DNA from: Lichenostomus cassidix
Lineage: Eukaryota > Chordata > Aves > Passeriformes > Meliphagidae
Reading direction: 5' to 3'
Assembly (NCBI GenBank): GCA_008360975.2
Contig: CM039183.1
Coordinates: 8,831,762-8,895,761, forward strand
DNA: 64,000 bases
Shown here: positions 48,002 to 61,113 of the stretch, in pieces
Layout: each line of letters begins with the position of its first letter
Numbering within the stretch: position 1 is the stretch's first letter
Made by a program: the position numbers and the translations under genes
The notes under the pieces: model-generated
Seen by the model: only the letters and a program-made list of their open reading frames with translations
The model's database searches: none
What the model was told of the DNA's origin: nothing

Positions 48002-51000
48002 AATGGGAACCAGACAAGAAACTGAGCATTTCCAAGAGGTCCTTGAGCCTGCAGAAGTGCAGGTCTCACTACACATCTCCATATGGGAATAGCTGGCATG
48101 CTGGAGCTCTCAATACCTTTACAGATACCCTTCATGAGTTCACCACAGCTGGAAAGAGCCACTGGATAACAGGGAGAAAAATACTTGCTCTGAGGAGCCA
48201 AATGGATTGTGAAGCCAACAGAGACCCAAATCCTGTTGGGAAAATTGTCAGGAAAAACAGGCTCTATGTGTGTCAGGAAGTGAACAGGCAGATTGGCACT
48301 CTTGCATATTTTCTGTCACTGTCACTTATCAAAGCCCAATGCAGAGGCTTTTGAAAGAAAGAAACACACACAGCCAAACCAACAGAAAAAGGCTGAGGCT
48401 GTGGTAGACAACTTTCCCTTTTTGGAATATCAGCAGATAACACCAGCCTGCCACAGAAAATTTGTCTTTCTGAAACCTGAGTTGACCAACAGCTTGAATG
48501 GCACAGTGTAGGCTAGTCCTGAAAACAAACTTCTGACCAGACAAGCAGGGCATCAGACACTGATGTTTCCACTTTTACAGCTATTGCAGCTGAACACACA
48601 GTTTTAAAATCTGTGTGAAAGGCAGTGGCTTGGTCAGTAGATATGAAGGATGATACAGATTTTCTTCAACTGAAATGATACTATAATTGTGCTCCTAAAA
48701 AATAGACAAATCTCCTCCAAATGATGCATATTCCCTGACTTCCCCTGCTCAAATCTCTTTTTGAAAATTGATTCTGGGAGACAAAAATTTGCGTAAATCT
48801 GCGCTAAAAAGTATCTGAGTGTAATCCAAATCTGTATACCTTGGGATGGTGGTATGAGATGGTTATTGAATAAAATGTCAACTGAGCTTTGGTTTTATGG
48901 CAACTATCAGCTTATACTCCCTGGAAGTCAATATTTGCAATTTAAATTTTGTATTTTTTGGGTTATCAGAGTTTCTCTTTCCTGCATTGTTTTTTTGGAG
49001 GGATTCCTTCCAACCCCCTCTGGTCAGATGTAGTGAGTTAATTCATTTAATCCCCTTGATTTCTCTCTCCCAAGAGTCTTCACCATCCTCCCTTTCCTAT
49101 GAGTCAAACTCAGCCCATTACTAATAAATTAAAAATGTCCTCTTTTCCCACTCTCATGATTTTATTAGCTCAAGAAGCACAAACAAGCCTCCTCTGAATT
49201 TCATCAATCCCCTCACCACTCTTACACCCTTTCATGGGGTCTTTTCTTGTGTCACTCTGAGCCATGGAGTTCAATCCTGTTCAACACAAGTAAAAGCTGC
49301 TGATCAGGTCTTTGAAACAGTTTCTCCTTTGCTAAGGGAAGAGGGCACTACTGTCTGTCTCTGGGTCAGTTTTAGACCAAAAAGCCCACAGCTGAGTTCT
49401 GTGAGGGGTCCAAAGACAGCCTGAAAAAGGACCCTATAAAAGCATTAGCATGTTTGTCTGTGTCTCACCAATTTATGGGGGAAGCAGGGAACAAACTGCT
49501 CGGAGTGGGGCAGTTGTGGGCACAGAGAGAAACACATCCTGAAGGTTGCTGAGGAACTCAGAGCCCTACCTAATGAGAGTTTTAGACCATACACATCAAA
49601 ACAGCAGCTGAGAAGCACCATTCTACTTGGAGAAGAAAAGCCCATCCATAGGTCTTCATCACCAAACTGGGGCACCAAACTCTTTCTTGCACAGTTCATC
49701 TGCAAGGACAGACTCAGAGAGGGAAGGCTTGGGATTAGACACGGAGTTTACTCCTGTGAGAGACTAAAACTGAGCCATAGCATCCTTCTGAGATTTATAC
49801 TGCTAAAAGAGAAAACATCTAGTTGGGCAACAAATGCCTTATTTGCTCTCATGCTTGAAGTTGACCAGAGCTACTCTCAAGAAGAGCCACTGCTGCAGAA
49901 AATAGAAATTACCAGGGAAAAAAATTACGACACACATAGGAAGACAATGCCAAGTAGCTGAGAGAAATGGGCAAGTAAAGGCAATTATCAAATGCCATAT
50001 GAAAAGACAAAAACTTCCTTTTAACACTCTGCTTTTGTACTCATCTTATCTAGACCTATCATATATTGGCATTCGGTGAAGTTAAACAAGACGCTCAGCT
50101 CTTCTCAGCACTTAGGCACTGACATTTTTTTCAGAAATAAAAGGGTCTTGTAATTAATTTGTAAGGCTGTGCATGGTTAAATTTGATCCCTTGTAAATGC
50201 TAATTATGAAAGCAGATGTTAAAGGGTTCCTTAGGTAATCAATACTTTATTATACAATAATTGCATCTGCAAGTTTAATGTTCTTCATAAGACTCTGAAA
50301 GAATGGATGAGGTTGGGAGGCCAGATGAAGCAAAGGTGGCTGCATGACCTGGAAAGTTATCAAGAATTTGAGGCCTAGTAAAATCCCCAGATGTCATTAA
50401 AATATTTTCAAAAACCCAACACTTACTATAGAAAGCAAACTGCAAGTTTATCTGTCTAGATGACACTTGGGCCCAACACAAACAAGGCACACAAAATTGA
50501 AATGGCTATTTTGTTATTAATCCTAGAGCTTTGATTACACCTTTGCCTGAATGATTTGTTTCTCTCAGGAGCACCATTTCAGCTCTGTCCTTCCTCATCT
50601 TCCCCTGGCTCTCTCCCCAGTTGTTCCAGCTTTCTACATAGGAGTCAGCGAGGAGCTACCATTAGGGTTGTAAGCCCTGGAGACAGGATACAGCTGAAAA
50701 ATCATTCTTCCAAGAATTTCTGGGTCACTGTCTAATTGATACTAGCATTAGCATGCTTCATATTCATGTTCCAACTCCACAGGCAGTACTTACTCTGTAC
50801 CCAGCCATGTGGGACTGCTCTAGGCAGTGAGTGGGAATCCAAAACAACGCCACTGTATCAGCCTAAGAACGCACTAGCCCCAAGAGTTTTACAACAGCAA
50901 AACAGAGAAAAAGAGTCTTTCTTCCACTGTGGTCATCAGTGCAGCAGCACATTCCTCTGCTTTTTATTACACTCTTTCAAAAAGAAATATACAATGTTTC

Positions 51001-52361
51001 TTAGAGCTTATTAATTTGTAAAGAAACCACAAGTTATTTCCTTGCATCATGGGGTTTTAATTTTTTTAATCCTTACGGACTATGAAAATCGAAGGATTTA
51101 AAAGGAAATGAGTTTAAAACTCAGTACCTTGCAAAAGGAGTCCAGACCACGTTCACAAATATGATATCTTTTGCCAACAGCAAAGTATTTCACAGGTTGT
51201 ATTGCAGCTTATACTTCATTGAGAAAATGAATGAGAAGGGAGTAATGATTCATAAAACAATCTTTACATTTAATGCATGATAAAATAAGATAGTATTGCA
51301 CAGCTTTCTTAGAGAGGCAAAAGGTGGTGCCTTGTGATCAGCCAACTAGTCAAATAAAAATCCATCAGGAGGGGGTGTAATGCTGACTTGCTGCAACCAC
51401 TCCTAGTGATTCATCTCATCTCCAGCAACTCACCCAGTCAGCACATCCAAAATGCAACAAGAAAATTTAATGCATGCCCGTGCCCACTCCCCCTTACAAA
51501 GGGAAGAAAAAACTCACATGCATGAGTTCACATGTGTGCTGTGCACGAAGCACTTCTCTGTGAAAGGATGTTCACTTCTGTGCTGCTGTGAGAATTTTGG
51601 TTTAGCTGCCTTACAGACAGGTTGGAGGGAATTTGTCTCAATGCATCAGCCACGTGCTGACACAGGTGGTTCCAGGAATTTGGTTTTTCAGGAGAAAGCT
51701 TGGTGTTTGCTGGACATGGCAAACACCCCAAGAAATCTTCAAAAGTAGGAATCCTGACACATTGCAATATCCTCTCATCCCTTTTTGCCCAATGATACAA
51801 TTTTCTGGCACTTGTCCATGACCAGCAAGATGTAATATACATCCATTTATGAAGGAGTGACACATCACTGCATGACACCCATAAGCAAAACATGCAAAAG
51901 AAGTATCCTCATGTATACTGGAGAATTGGCAATGCCAAAAAGGAATTTCTTTTTCCAGCATGTCAAACATGACCTCACTCAAAACCATTAAGAATGAAGA
52001 GCTCTATCTGTATATTCCATAATCCCTGGCTCACAGAAGCTGCTTTGCTCAGTGCTTTGCATCCTGCAGATGTAGTCAGCATAGGGAACAGAAGTCAACC
52101 CACCAACTTATTTCCAAACTTTTCTAAAGATATTACTAAAATCTGAGACATGCTTTTTGGGGACAAATCAATACCCAGATAGCCACCAAGCTAAGCATCC
52201 CATTGAAAACCCACTCAGCAGTGCATTGGAAATCTTGCTCTTGCTGTGAAACCTATTGAAAACCTATCCTGAAAGTAAATTATACAGGGGCAGCTTCTCC
52301 AGATTTGAATGCAACCTAAGTGTCACTTTACAAGTCCAGGCAAGGGAATTAAATGCTTAGT
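48002..52361. other. Unique sequence, no gene seen
   Basis: Over 4 kb downstream of the LTR with no recognised exon or transposon. Frames near 51452-51988 overlap on both strands and lack domains. A TATAAAAG box-like word occurs near 49436, but nothing around it supports a promoter. Confidence 0.5.
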
Positions 52362-52495
52362 TTAAAAAAAAAAAAAAAACAACAAAAAAACCCCAAAAAA
52401 ACCAAAAAATAAAACCACACAACTAAAAGCAACAACAACAAAAAACCCTACCAAAAAACAAAACAAAAAAAAAAAAAAAAAAACCCAAAAAAACA
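52362..52495 (+). repeat. 134-bp nearly pure A/C tract
   Basis: The + strand is almost only A and C, beginning with 16 A (52364-52379), then AAC, AAACCCC and CAACAACAACA words, then 19 A (52465-52483) and AAACCC. Fewer than ten bases are G or T. It is compositionally the same kind of sequence as the G/T tract at 26291-26508, but in the opposite orientation. It could be a tail-derived expansion. No retroposon body is recognised upstream. Confidence 0.93.
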
Positions 52496-55121
52496 ATACT
52501 AAAATACTAACCCATTACAGGGATGAATAAATTTGCTTACCCCTAAATTTTCCTTTCTTCAGGAACAGCATCCACTGGTATTACCCAATATCTTCACAGC
52601 TGTCTGCAAGTCTGAGGACCCAGTCCAGACTCATCAATCCCTGCTGAAAAGCCCCATTAGCTGGGATGACTCAAAACTTATGACTGAAAATGCATCCTTC
52701 TGACCATGAACACCTGCACTTCAGTCAGACAGGAGCACTGTGTGTACACACTTAGTGGGGAGCGCAAGAGCTCTGCCATTACTCAGTTACACAGTAGCAA
52801 GCTTATCTTTGAGCTGCTCCATAACGTGTAACCAGCATCACTGCCTGAAGAAAGGAAATGGCAAGGTAAACACCTGAATGGGCTTTCTGTTCTTCTGCAC
52901 AATGAAAATCACCAGGGCATCTTATCGTCCACACAAGGTGTGGAAGGAAATGAGATTAGCTTTGTAAATGCAGTGTCCATCAGGAAGAGATCATTAGGCA
53001 CATTAAGTCCTGCTGCCAAAACACTAGGCTGATTTCAGGCTATGGAAAGCTAGAGATATTTCAAGGAGGCAGGCAAAACACATTTGGCAATGAAGTGTTT
53101 GGTCTCAACAGCAAGACTGAGGTGGGGAGAGGATGAAGAAAGGTGCTGCTGGAAGGGCTGCCCAACCCCTACTGAAACCAGCCATGCCATCTCAAGCTGC
53201 TTGCTGAATAAACTCTTCAAATGCAGTTTACGAAATGCAACTCAATGTGACCATCCTGTGGATCAATTCTAACAACAGTGTTGCTTCCCAAATTGTCTTA
53301 GGGATTTCAGGATGTTTCCTTTTACTGTATTTCTCAGGCATGAACATTTTCATGTCCCCAGACACTGAAGAAATGTCTCCAGTCCCTTCCAGGCAGATGA
53401 TGAAGCTATAGTTGTAATCTTGGGCATGCTTTGGTTGTGGAAAAGCTGCTGTGAGGACATCTCATTTAACTACAACTACTGGACACAGCAGTTTGGCAGG
53501 GAGGGATGCTACAAGCAACAGGAGAAAGGAATAGAGCTGAAGGGGAACTGCCCCCAAAGACATTCTGACAGTATGTAGGATTTTATCCTGACATCCCCAG
53601 GCAAGGCAGCTCATATCATCTCCCTAAGACAATAAGAATTCCCCACAACAGACAACTATACTGCTCCTCAAGGTTTTGCCAAGAGTATTGTCTGAGAGAG
53701 TAACTCAACAGTGCTGTCTCCAGGGGAGCTGACTATCTGCTGCTGGCAGCCTAGACATGCTTAAAGAAGTCCAAGTATTGAAGGAATAGTTCATTGGCTT
53801 TTATATGGTCTCCCACAGCACCTGATATTGTCACTCTGGGATGATGTTCCACAATAGGGATAGTGATCTTGCACTGTGCCACCTCAAGGGCTGCTTTGAA
53901 GTAGAAAAGCAGCACAAGAGCAGCTCTCACTAGAGCCAAGTGCTAGTCAGCACTCATAGGAACGAGTTACAATTTGTCCACAAGAAACAGATGCTCCCCA
54001 TGAGACTCAATTGGAATGGAGACACTGAGAAAGATCATTCCTGCTACTGACATGTGGAGACGGACAGCTCAGTGAGAAAACACACACCCATCACCCTTAG
54101 CAGGGTAGGATGGCTTTTCCCCAAACACAGAGAAAAGTTAGGAAGGGAGTAAATAATTTATTTCAGTGAGATGACACATACATGCACACAGATTCCCAAA
54201 CAGACTGCCTTGAGTGTTAAAAATAATCCTTTGGATTTCTTAATAGTTCAAAGAGTACCTTATTAAATACGTCATTTAAATGAGGAAACAAAGCAATGGC
54301 TTTTCTACTTTCTTGTGGGGTTTTTTGAGTCTTTGGGGTTCTTACTTTCAAGTCATCTCCAAAGCCTTAGGACCTCATGATTTAATGAAAGATAAGATTT
54401 TTACACAACATCTTGACTTCAGAAGCTTGAATTTTAAGAAAACACAACTACTGCCAGGCTAACGACAGGCTAATGATAGTTGGCCCTTCTCAAATTTGGT
54501 ACAAACACCACCTGTTGAGTGATCAGCAGATGCCTCAGATTGGAATTTGGGCAACATTCCTTTGCTATGAAGTCTCTTATGTGCCACTCTGAATAAGAAG
54601 AGAATATCTACATCAACTTAGAATTGTCTGGTTTCTGTCGAGTTTTCTGTCACAACTTTACCACCAGTGCTGTCATCTCAAGTTTGGCTGAAATTACAGA
54701 TTTTTGCCAAATAAGCTTTCCCAGCATGTTACAAGAACCAACACATTCCTATGACTTTAAGATGAAAATTCCAGAGCAAAAAATTGTTCTGGAATAAATG
54801 GAGACTTCTGCAGTGCTGGGAATTTGGAGGTTGAACCGATTATGGAGAAAAACAAAACCCACTTCAACACCATGTTGAAAAGTAAACCCTGGGGGTGGGG
54901 GGAAGAAAAGAGGGGAAAAAAGAAACTTAGGAGCATTCTAATTTTTCCCTGTTGTCTCAATTTAAAGATTTTTATAAATAACACATTTTTGAAAATTCAC
55001 TTTCCTCCACTGACTTCTAAGTCTCCAGCAATTTTTCTGCTATACTAAAGATCTGTTCTTTGCACTAAAGTATTAGTTCAACAATATCTGGCCCTGATGC
55101 AATTTTTGTTAAGTAGACTTA
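52496..55121. other. Unique sequence, no gene seen
   Basis: No exon or transposon is recognised. Short frames (for example 53084-53272 + and 53751-53939 -) have no domain. A G-rich GGGGGTGGGGGGAAG run lies near 54890-54904. Confidence 0.55.
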
Positions 55122-55225
55122 AAAGTATCATTATCCTCATTCCATAGGTGAGGAAATAGCTTATGTAAATTGCTGAAGGTCACTAACCAGTCAACAGTGC
55201 AGGCTCAAGGCTCTCTTCTCTCCCC
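55122..55225 (-). repeat. MIR-type SINE fragment
   Basis: GTATCATTATCCTCATTCCA, TAGGTGAGGAAATAGC, then GCTGAAGGTCACTAACCAGT, CAACAGTGCAGGCTCAAGG, corresponds to the reverse complement of the central MIR region ('TTATCCTCATTTTACAGATGAGGAAACTGAGG', 'CAAGGTCACACAGCTAGTAAGTGGCAG'). Divergence is high, as expected for this old family. Neither end of the SINE is present. Confidence 0.72.
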
Positions 55226-56243
55226 CCTCCACCACACTTTACAGGAAATGGAATTAAAGACAATTTCCAAATGAAAAATGTTATTTTTCCTTTTAAGTCC
55301 TGTCCTGAATAACTGACACAGAGACCACCAATTCAATGCTCTGAAACATCTGAGAGAGGGGAGAGCTATCTAAACTGAATTAGCTGGTAGGAGCTTATAT
55401 CAGTAAATGAGTGAAAGAAACACACTTTCCTTCTGAAGTATGGTTGCTGAGCCTCTACTTGATTTTTTTCTGCTTCATATAGTTGGGCATGTGTCAACTC
55501 ATAAACATCTGTGCATCTTTGCTGAGCAGAAATTTCCAGCCAGCAGGTTTCTCCTTTGCAGGGCTGCAAAAAACCAAGAGGATTCTCTGCTCTTTGTCTT
55601 GATCCAAGTTTAAAGGGATCTCACAGCCAAAGGATTCTCCTGCTCCCATGTGCCCCTTTAGCTTGAGGATTAACATAACAGGACACGCTGAGTCCATGAA
55701 AACTTGACACCACATGTACTTTGCACAGTCTTCATCTACTCTCAGCAGCTTTCCAGCTCAAATAATGAAAGATCAGAGGGAGTGGCAATAAGGAAAAGTT
55801 TGTTGTGGTCAAGGATGCTACCAGCCCCCATGTGAATGCTGTGCTCTCCCAGCAGCTTTGGCTACCTTGCCAATTAGTTATTCTTCTCTCTTCAAAGTGA
55901 TTAGTCTTTTGCTCTTCTCTTTCTAGATTTTTGCACCAGAATGTTCCCCTATGCTTTTGACCAACATTTGGGGAAACTCACAGTATTGACAAAGCAGAGC
56001 TCACTAGCATGAAGAGGCCATGCTGGTTTATATATCTACCTAGCATATCACCTCCTCCATGCAAAAAAAAAAAAAAAGTTATTGAATTCAAAGAGTTTCA
56101 GCTGGCCCTTAAAGACAGGTGATTTGCATGAAGTCTGCTTTTCCCCTAAAGGCCAAACATTTTAACCTGCCAGACAGATGTCATGCTGAAATTTGGCAAA
56201 TACAGTTTTTGTGCCATTAGGTGTTGACTACTCATCAGAAAAT
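55226..56243. other. Unique sequence with a poly-A run
   Basis: No gene is seen. A run of 15 A occurs at 56063-56077. The rest is unremarkable. Confidence 0.55.

Positions 56244-56323
<80 letters not shown>
56244..56323 (+). repeat. Perfect (TAGA)20 / GATA microsatellite
   Basis: Twenty uninterrupted TAGA units span 80 bp, flanked by AAAAT on the left and ATCACAGCC on the right. No interruption is present, so it is expected to be highly length-variable. The minus-strand frame that reads as repeated SIYL is an artefact of the repeat. Confidence 0.98.
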
Positions 56324-57013
56324 ATCACAGCCAGCAAGAGCCAGTTAGCATTTACAGAACACCACTGATGGTGGCCCTACCATCACAGAAACCTCACACA
56401 TTTAAGGACATCCCTAAGCAAAATGCTGGAAATTCACATCAGCAAGTTTCACCAAGATGACTGACTCAATTTGGCAAAACTTCTACAGCTAATTTTAGGC
56501 AAAAACCTATTGCCTTCAGCAGGATATAGGGATGCTCAGAATGTAAATTGACTCTGTGATTTCATACCTTTTAACTCAAGTGGATGCCCCCAAAATTTTC
56601 TAGTCTTATTCTCTTCATAGAACAGGTCAGTGTTTCCTGCATTAACCTCTATCTGTGCTTCAATATAGCAGGTTTTATGTTAGCAAGAATTTTCCACTTT
56701 CATTGCACTCTGCCCAGGGTTTTTATGTCTAACATACTCTGGTTACACTCAAAAAGGTCATTCAATCTGCAGCCAACATTTCTGCAAAGGGATGGAGGGA
56801 CATTCCCATGCTTCACTGCAGCTAGGACCTTCACTAAGTGAAGGCAGTGCTCATGATATCTCCACTGGGAACACCCTCAGGAAAACACATGGCATCTTAC
56901 TTGGAGAGGACTGGTGGTCTTTCCAATGTGTGGTTTTTAATTTACATGCACTGACCTAGACATTTCAGGAAATGGATTTGGCTTCCTCAGTACAAGACAG
57001 GCTCAGACAGACA
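56324..57013. other. Unique sequence, no gene seen
   Basis: Nothing recognised between the GATA microsatellite and the plus-strand CR1 fragment. Confidence 0.55.
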
Positions 57014-57305
57014 AGAGGAAATCCAGTGAAGAGGAACTAAAATGATTGAGGCACTGGAGCATCCCTCGTGGAAAGAAGCTGAGGCAGGTTGGGTTGCACA
57101 GGCTGGAGAAGATTCAGGATCTTATCCACATGCATAAATATCTGCTGGGGATTTTGGGGACAGTAAAGAAGATGGAACCAGGCTCTCCTCAGAGGTGCTC
57201 AAGGAGGCAACTGGCAGAATTTGTATTACAGAAAGTTCCATTTAAATGTAGTAAAAACATTGTTCCTGTAATAGTGGTTAAACAGTAGCAGGTTGCCCAA
57301 AAACT
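57014..57305 (+). mobile_element. CR1 LINE fragment, internal ORF2 region
   Basis: GAACTAAAATGATTGAGGCA, CTGGAGCATCCCTCGTGG, GGCTGGAGAAGATTCAGGA, GGAACCAGGCTCTCCTCAG and AAGTTCCATTTAAATG match the CR1 ORF2 segment ('AACTAAAATGATTAAGGGATTGGAGCATCT', 'CTGGAGAAGAGGAGACTGAGG', 'GAGCCAGGCTCTTCTCAGTGG', 'GGTTCCACTTAAA'). It is the only CR1 piece on the + strand here and it lacks the 3' tail, ending near AGGTTGCCC. Indels break the frame, so no product is expected. Confidence 0.88.
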
Positions 57306-58035
57306 TGCACCATTTGCCCTGGCAATATTTTAAAAAAACCACACTATACATGGTCCTGAACTTTTTAAATTGAAATAATTAATCAATTATTAGCAAGCAT
57401 GACTGTGAACATCCACAAAGTACAAATGTTTGCTTCTTTAGATTGAGAAACCTTTTTTCAGCCACCTGGATAAAACCTCTCAGTTGTCCTATGAAGATCT
57501 GCCCCTCATCAGCTACTAGGGATGGAGAAGTACCTCAGCCTTGCCTGTGACCAAACAAGCCATCTCCTTCCAAAGGAAAGGTGGGAACTGTGACTCCAGT
57601 ACAGGACAGGCAAAAGGGACCAGGACATGGGAAGTTCAGAAACAGGAATGTTAGGACACAGTGGCCTGGAATTCAGTGAAACCTGTGTGCCACGTGGAGT
57701 CTGAACTACACCCAGAAGTCTGGGCTACAACATCTCCAGTGCTTTAGCACCACAACAGCTAAATTAAACACAGCTCAGGAGAACTAGTCTCTCCTATCGT
57801 AATAGCATGGAAACACATTAAAATGGAATTCCTTCTGTGAGGGTTTTTTTTAAGGATTCCCCCACATGTGCCCAGCCCCCTCCCCCAAAGAACCCCTGAG
57901 CCTTAAAAAGTCTCATCTAAGAAGCAAAACTGTCCTATTTTCATCCCCCCCTCATCAAACACAGCTGTATTTGAAGTGCTGGCAAAACCGGGTTAAAGTA
58001 TAAACTAACAAAGCAAGTAGGAATTTAAGGCGTGC
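57306..58035. other. Unique sequence, no gene seen
   Basis: Nothing recognised. A C-rich, CT-rich stretch lies near 57860-57960. Confidence 0.5.
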
Positions 58036-58420
58036 AAACCTTGCCCTGATGAAGGTAATTATTAGGTCAGCCCAAGAAAAATTGATGAGCTTAACATAAC
58101 ACTCCCAAACAGATCAACAGTCTTCATATAAATTTTGATCCTGGCTCCTATAAAACCATTTGCATTCCCTAGTATTGTAATTTACAGCCTGATGATGCAC
58201 TGAATCATATTTTAATTTATCTGGAAGATATAAACAAACGTTCTTGGGTGGAAATTAATACCTGATCTTTGGCTACCTCTTGTGGCATAAAAATCCAGAG
58301 AGGAATTACATTAAAAAAAATAATAATTAAAGAAAATCATTGCACAACTGATGTGCTTGTCAAATAATTCTAAGAAGAAAATTAATTCTTAGGGGTTTTG
58401 TGTATAAGAATCCTGGAAGA
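58036..58420. promoter_or_regulatory. Candidate conserved enhancer-like element
   Basis: The block is AT-rich but complex and free of repeats. It contains a perfect octamer ATTTGCAT (58158-58165, the POU/OCT site), a forkhead core ATAAACA (58230-58236), and several TAATT homeodomain cores (for example near 58208-58214 and 58252-58257). This concentration of developmental factor motifs is typical of vertebrate conserved non-coding elements. No target gene is visible in the window. The call is inference from motif content. Confidence 0.35.
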
Positions 58421-59965
58421 TCTTGCTGTGAAAATGAATACTAGGGTATTAACAGGGTGAATATTTCTGTAAGTATATGCCATGTATGGCATCTGTTTTC
58501 ACACACAAGTGGAGGGCAAATAAAGAATTAAAACAAAGCCTCAACTCTTTCATTTTCCCAATGCCCACTGTTCTGCAAAATGTTTCATGATCTTGTAGGA
58601 ATTCCATGTTTAGAGGGAAATCTGTGAAGCACTGCCAACCTAAGGAGAAAAATCCCTGGGAGCTGACATGAACCTCTGCTACGCACCAGGAGCTCTCCCA
58701 CATAAAACCTCAACAGCTACAAGTAATCTCAAGTATAGTAAAGGTGCAAGATATACAGTTATGGAGAGGAGAACCATAAGTGCAGCTGGCATGCTGAGAG
58801 AACATCTGTACACTTATTGTACCACAGTTCATCAGCTGTTTATTCCAGCAAGTGCCAGATGCAAGGGAGGAAATGGGAAGAGCATGAACACGAATCAGAA
58901 TTTGTTCAGATATAGAGAATCAGATCCATGGTCTGAGTCAAAGAAGAAAAGCTAAGAGATTCTCAAAATGAGACAGGATGTCTATCCAGCCTCTAACAGG
59001 AACAAATCAGTGTAGCCCCAAAAAGGCTCATGGCTCCTATTAGTTCTAATCTACTTGTATGCGAACACAAAACTTTCTTTGGTGGTTACAGCAGTAATTC
59101 AAAAAGCAAACACACTCCCTATTTAAGGTAGGAAGAGAGATTTGTCCAAAGAAAAACAGAATTTGTGCAACTTCAGTGTCTTAAGGATTTTTAAGGCCTG
59201 ACAATTCTGGTTCTAGAGAAGAAATTCAGGTCTGACTCAAATAATCTCTCACCACCCTCCAACAAACTGAAGAACCAGCAAGATCCCTGGATCACATTAA
59301 ACAGGGAAAAATACACACACCAGTTAAGTAGTTTCTCTTCTGCACAACCAATTCAATACAGATGAGAGACTTTTTTCCTGAGTATTAGCATTCTCTAGCA
59401 CTCAAGAAAATGCTCCTACCTGTATTGGCAAAAGCATGGCTTGTGAGAACACTGTGCAATATATCCTGCACATTGTGCCATGGAAGATAATCCAAATGAT
59501 AAGGGCCTAGAGGGAGATGACTCCTGGACAACCAAGAGCACACAGCAAAGGAGATCTCCACGTGGGATTTTTCAAGAAAGTAAAGTGGAAAAAAGAGGGT
59601 TCTCCTAAGGAGGAGTAGATCAGAAGAGTGCAAGAACATACCAATGTCCAAATTGTCCTTTGTAGCCCAACAACCTGAAGAAAAAGGCACCATCTCTCCT
59701 CATGTGCTAATCTTTCCATGGCCAGCACTCATTCAGATAGGTACAGAGAGAAATAAGATTTCATCACCAACTCAAAAAGCCATTACAAAATTTACTGAGG
59801 AAATTGCAAACCCAAAATGGAAGCCAGCTGAGACCACAGCTGGCAGGGTCATGTATCATTAGCGCCAAGTGAACCAAGTCCAAATGTCCAGCTTACTGTT
59901 CAGAAGGAAACAAAAGCACTACTATATTTGTGGGCAAAGCATCATCTTTTTCTAATCAAACCTGT
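58421..59965. other. Unique sequence, no gene seen
   Basis: No exon or transposon is recognised. Frames at 59385-59728 (-) and 58668-58955 (+) have no domain. Confidence 0.55.
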
Positions 59966-60012
59966 CTTAGGCCTGGGCTTAGAAAAGCACTCAAGCATGT
60001 GCTTAAGGCTCT
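59966..60012. repeat. Remnant of ancient palindromic amniote repeat
   Basis: TTAGGCCTGGGCTTAGAAAA, GCACTCAAGCATGTGCTTAA matches the end of an old sauropsid repeat with the consensus words 'GGCCCCGATTCAGCAAAGCACTTAAGCATGTGCTTAA'. Only one arm is preserved. Confidence 0.45.
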
Positions 60013-61113
60013 CTTTTTTTTATTTTCAAAAAACAGCTCAAAACACACATTTACCTGTAAGCACTTGCTAACAGCTGTGAATAACAGTGAGAACCATAAC
60101 TAAAACCTTCTGAGAGAAAGGTGTTATAAAAAAAAGCAAAATGTGATAAGATGTGATTGTCCATTATATTGCTTTATCTCCTATCTCTCAGCTAGGAATA
60201 CAGTGGGACAAACAATGAATAACACAAGACTGATCCAAGACTTGGACAGCCACAGACATTAGACACAATATCCAAGTCACAAAAAAATAAGTAATCAGCC
60301 CACTAACATATTCTTGGGTTTATTTATGGTATCACCACATAGCCAGTAAGAAAGAAATTAGAACAGCTCCAGGTTTGAGAGCGTTCTCAGCCTTGCAACT
60401 TCCAAAAGAGATGTTTTGCAAGAGTCTGAAGTGAAAGTGATGACCCCATTTAGTGCCATTCTTAATGGCAGTAAACATGACACAGTTTTCACACCCCAGC
60501 TCAGCCCCGATGCCTGCTTGCAGTGCATTCATAATCCTGTCAGAGCTGTCAAGGGGACACAACACTTGATGTTCTAGTGATGCTTTTTCCCTGTCTCCAT
60601 TCAAATAATTTGTCTTTCATCACCACCAGAATTGTTTTCCAGCATTTCTGTTTGACTCTGTGACTTTTGATCTCTGGCCTAATATTCCATTCATCCTTAT
60701 CAAAAACCCCACAAATCTGAATAATTAGCTAGAAAGTTGCTGGCAAACAACTCTAAAAGGTTGCAAAGGCAAACTGTCACTAATCTTATAATGTGATTAA
60801 TACAAGTTGACTTACATCCTGAGGAGGCAACGTTACCTCCCTGGGAAATACCCTTCTGCACCAGTTATTCTTAGGTGTTATTTCTGATTAATTATGCTCT
60901 CGCTCCATTAGAAAACTGATGGCCAACTTTGCATCTGTCTCTTTGCTTTGGATCTTACAAAGACAGCAGTTATAAAAAATTCATAGGAATGAATGAATAG
61001 ATGGTCAGTGTGTCCGAGGAGGTGTGGCAGCTCAGGTTTGCTCTCCTGGGAGTAGAAAAGTGAAGGTCATAGAAGCATCAATTGATACAGAGCCTCATCT
61101 TCCCAGGTAGAGG
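60013..61113. other. Unique sequence, no gene seen
   Basis: No gene or named repeat is recognised in this kilobase. Confidence 0.55.

Noticed and set aside
49430..49445. TATAAAAG word as a promoter
   Set aside because: No initiator, CpG enrichment or exon follows. A single TATA word in 4 kb of AT-rich DNA is expected by chance.
56244..56323. CRISPR array or other prokaryotic repeat system
   Set aside because: Units are 4 bp with no spacers, and the window is clearly vertebrate nuclear DNA with LINE and SINE remnants.
56146..56337. Frame coding for repeated SIYL
   Set aside because: It is a direct translation of the GATA microsatellite.
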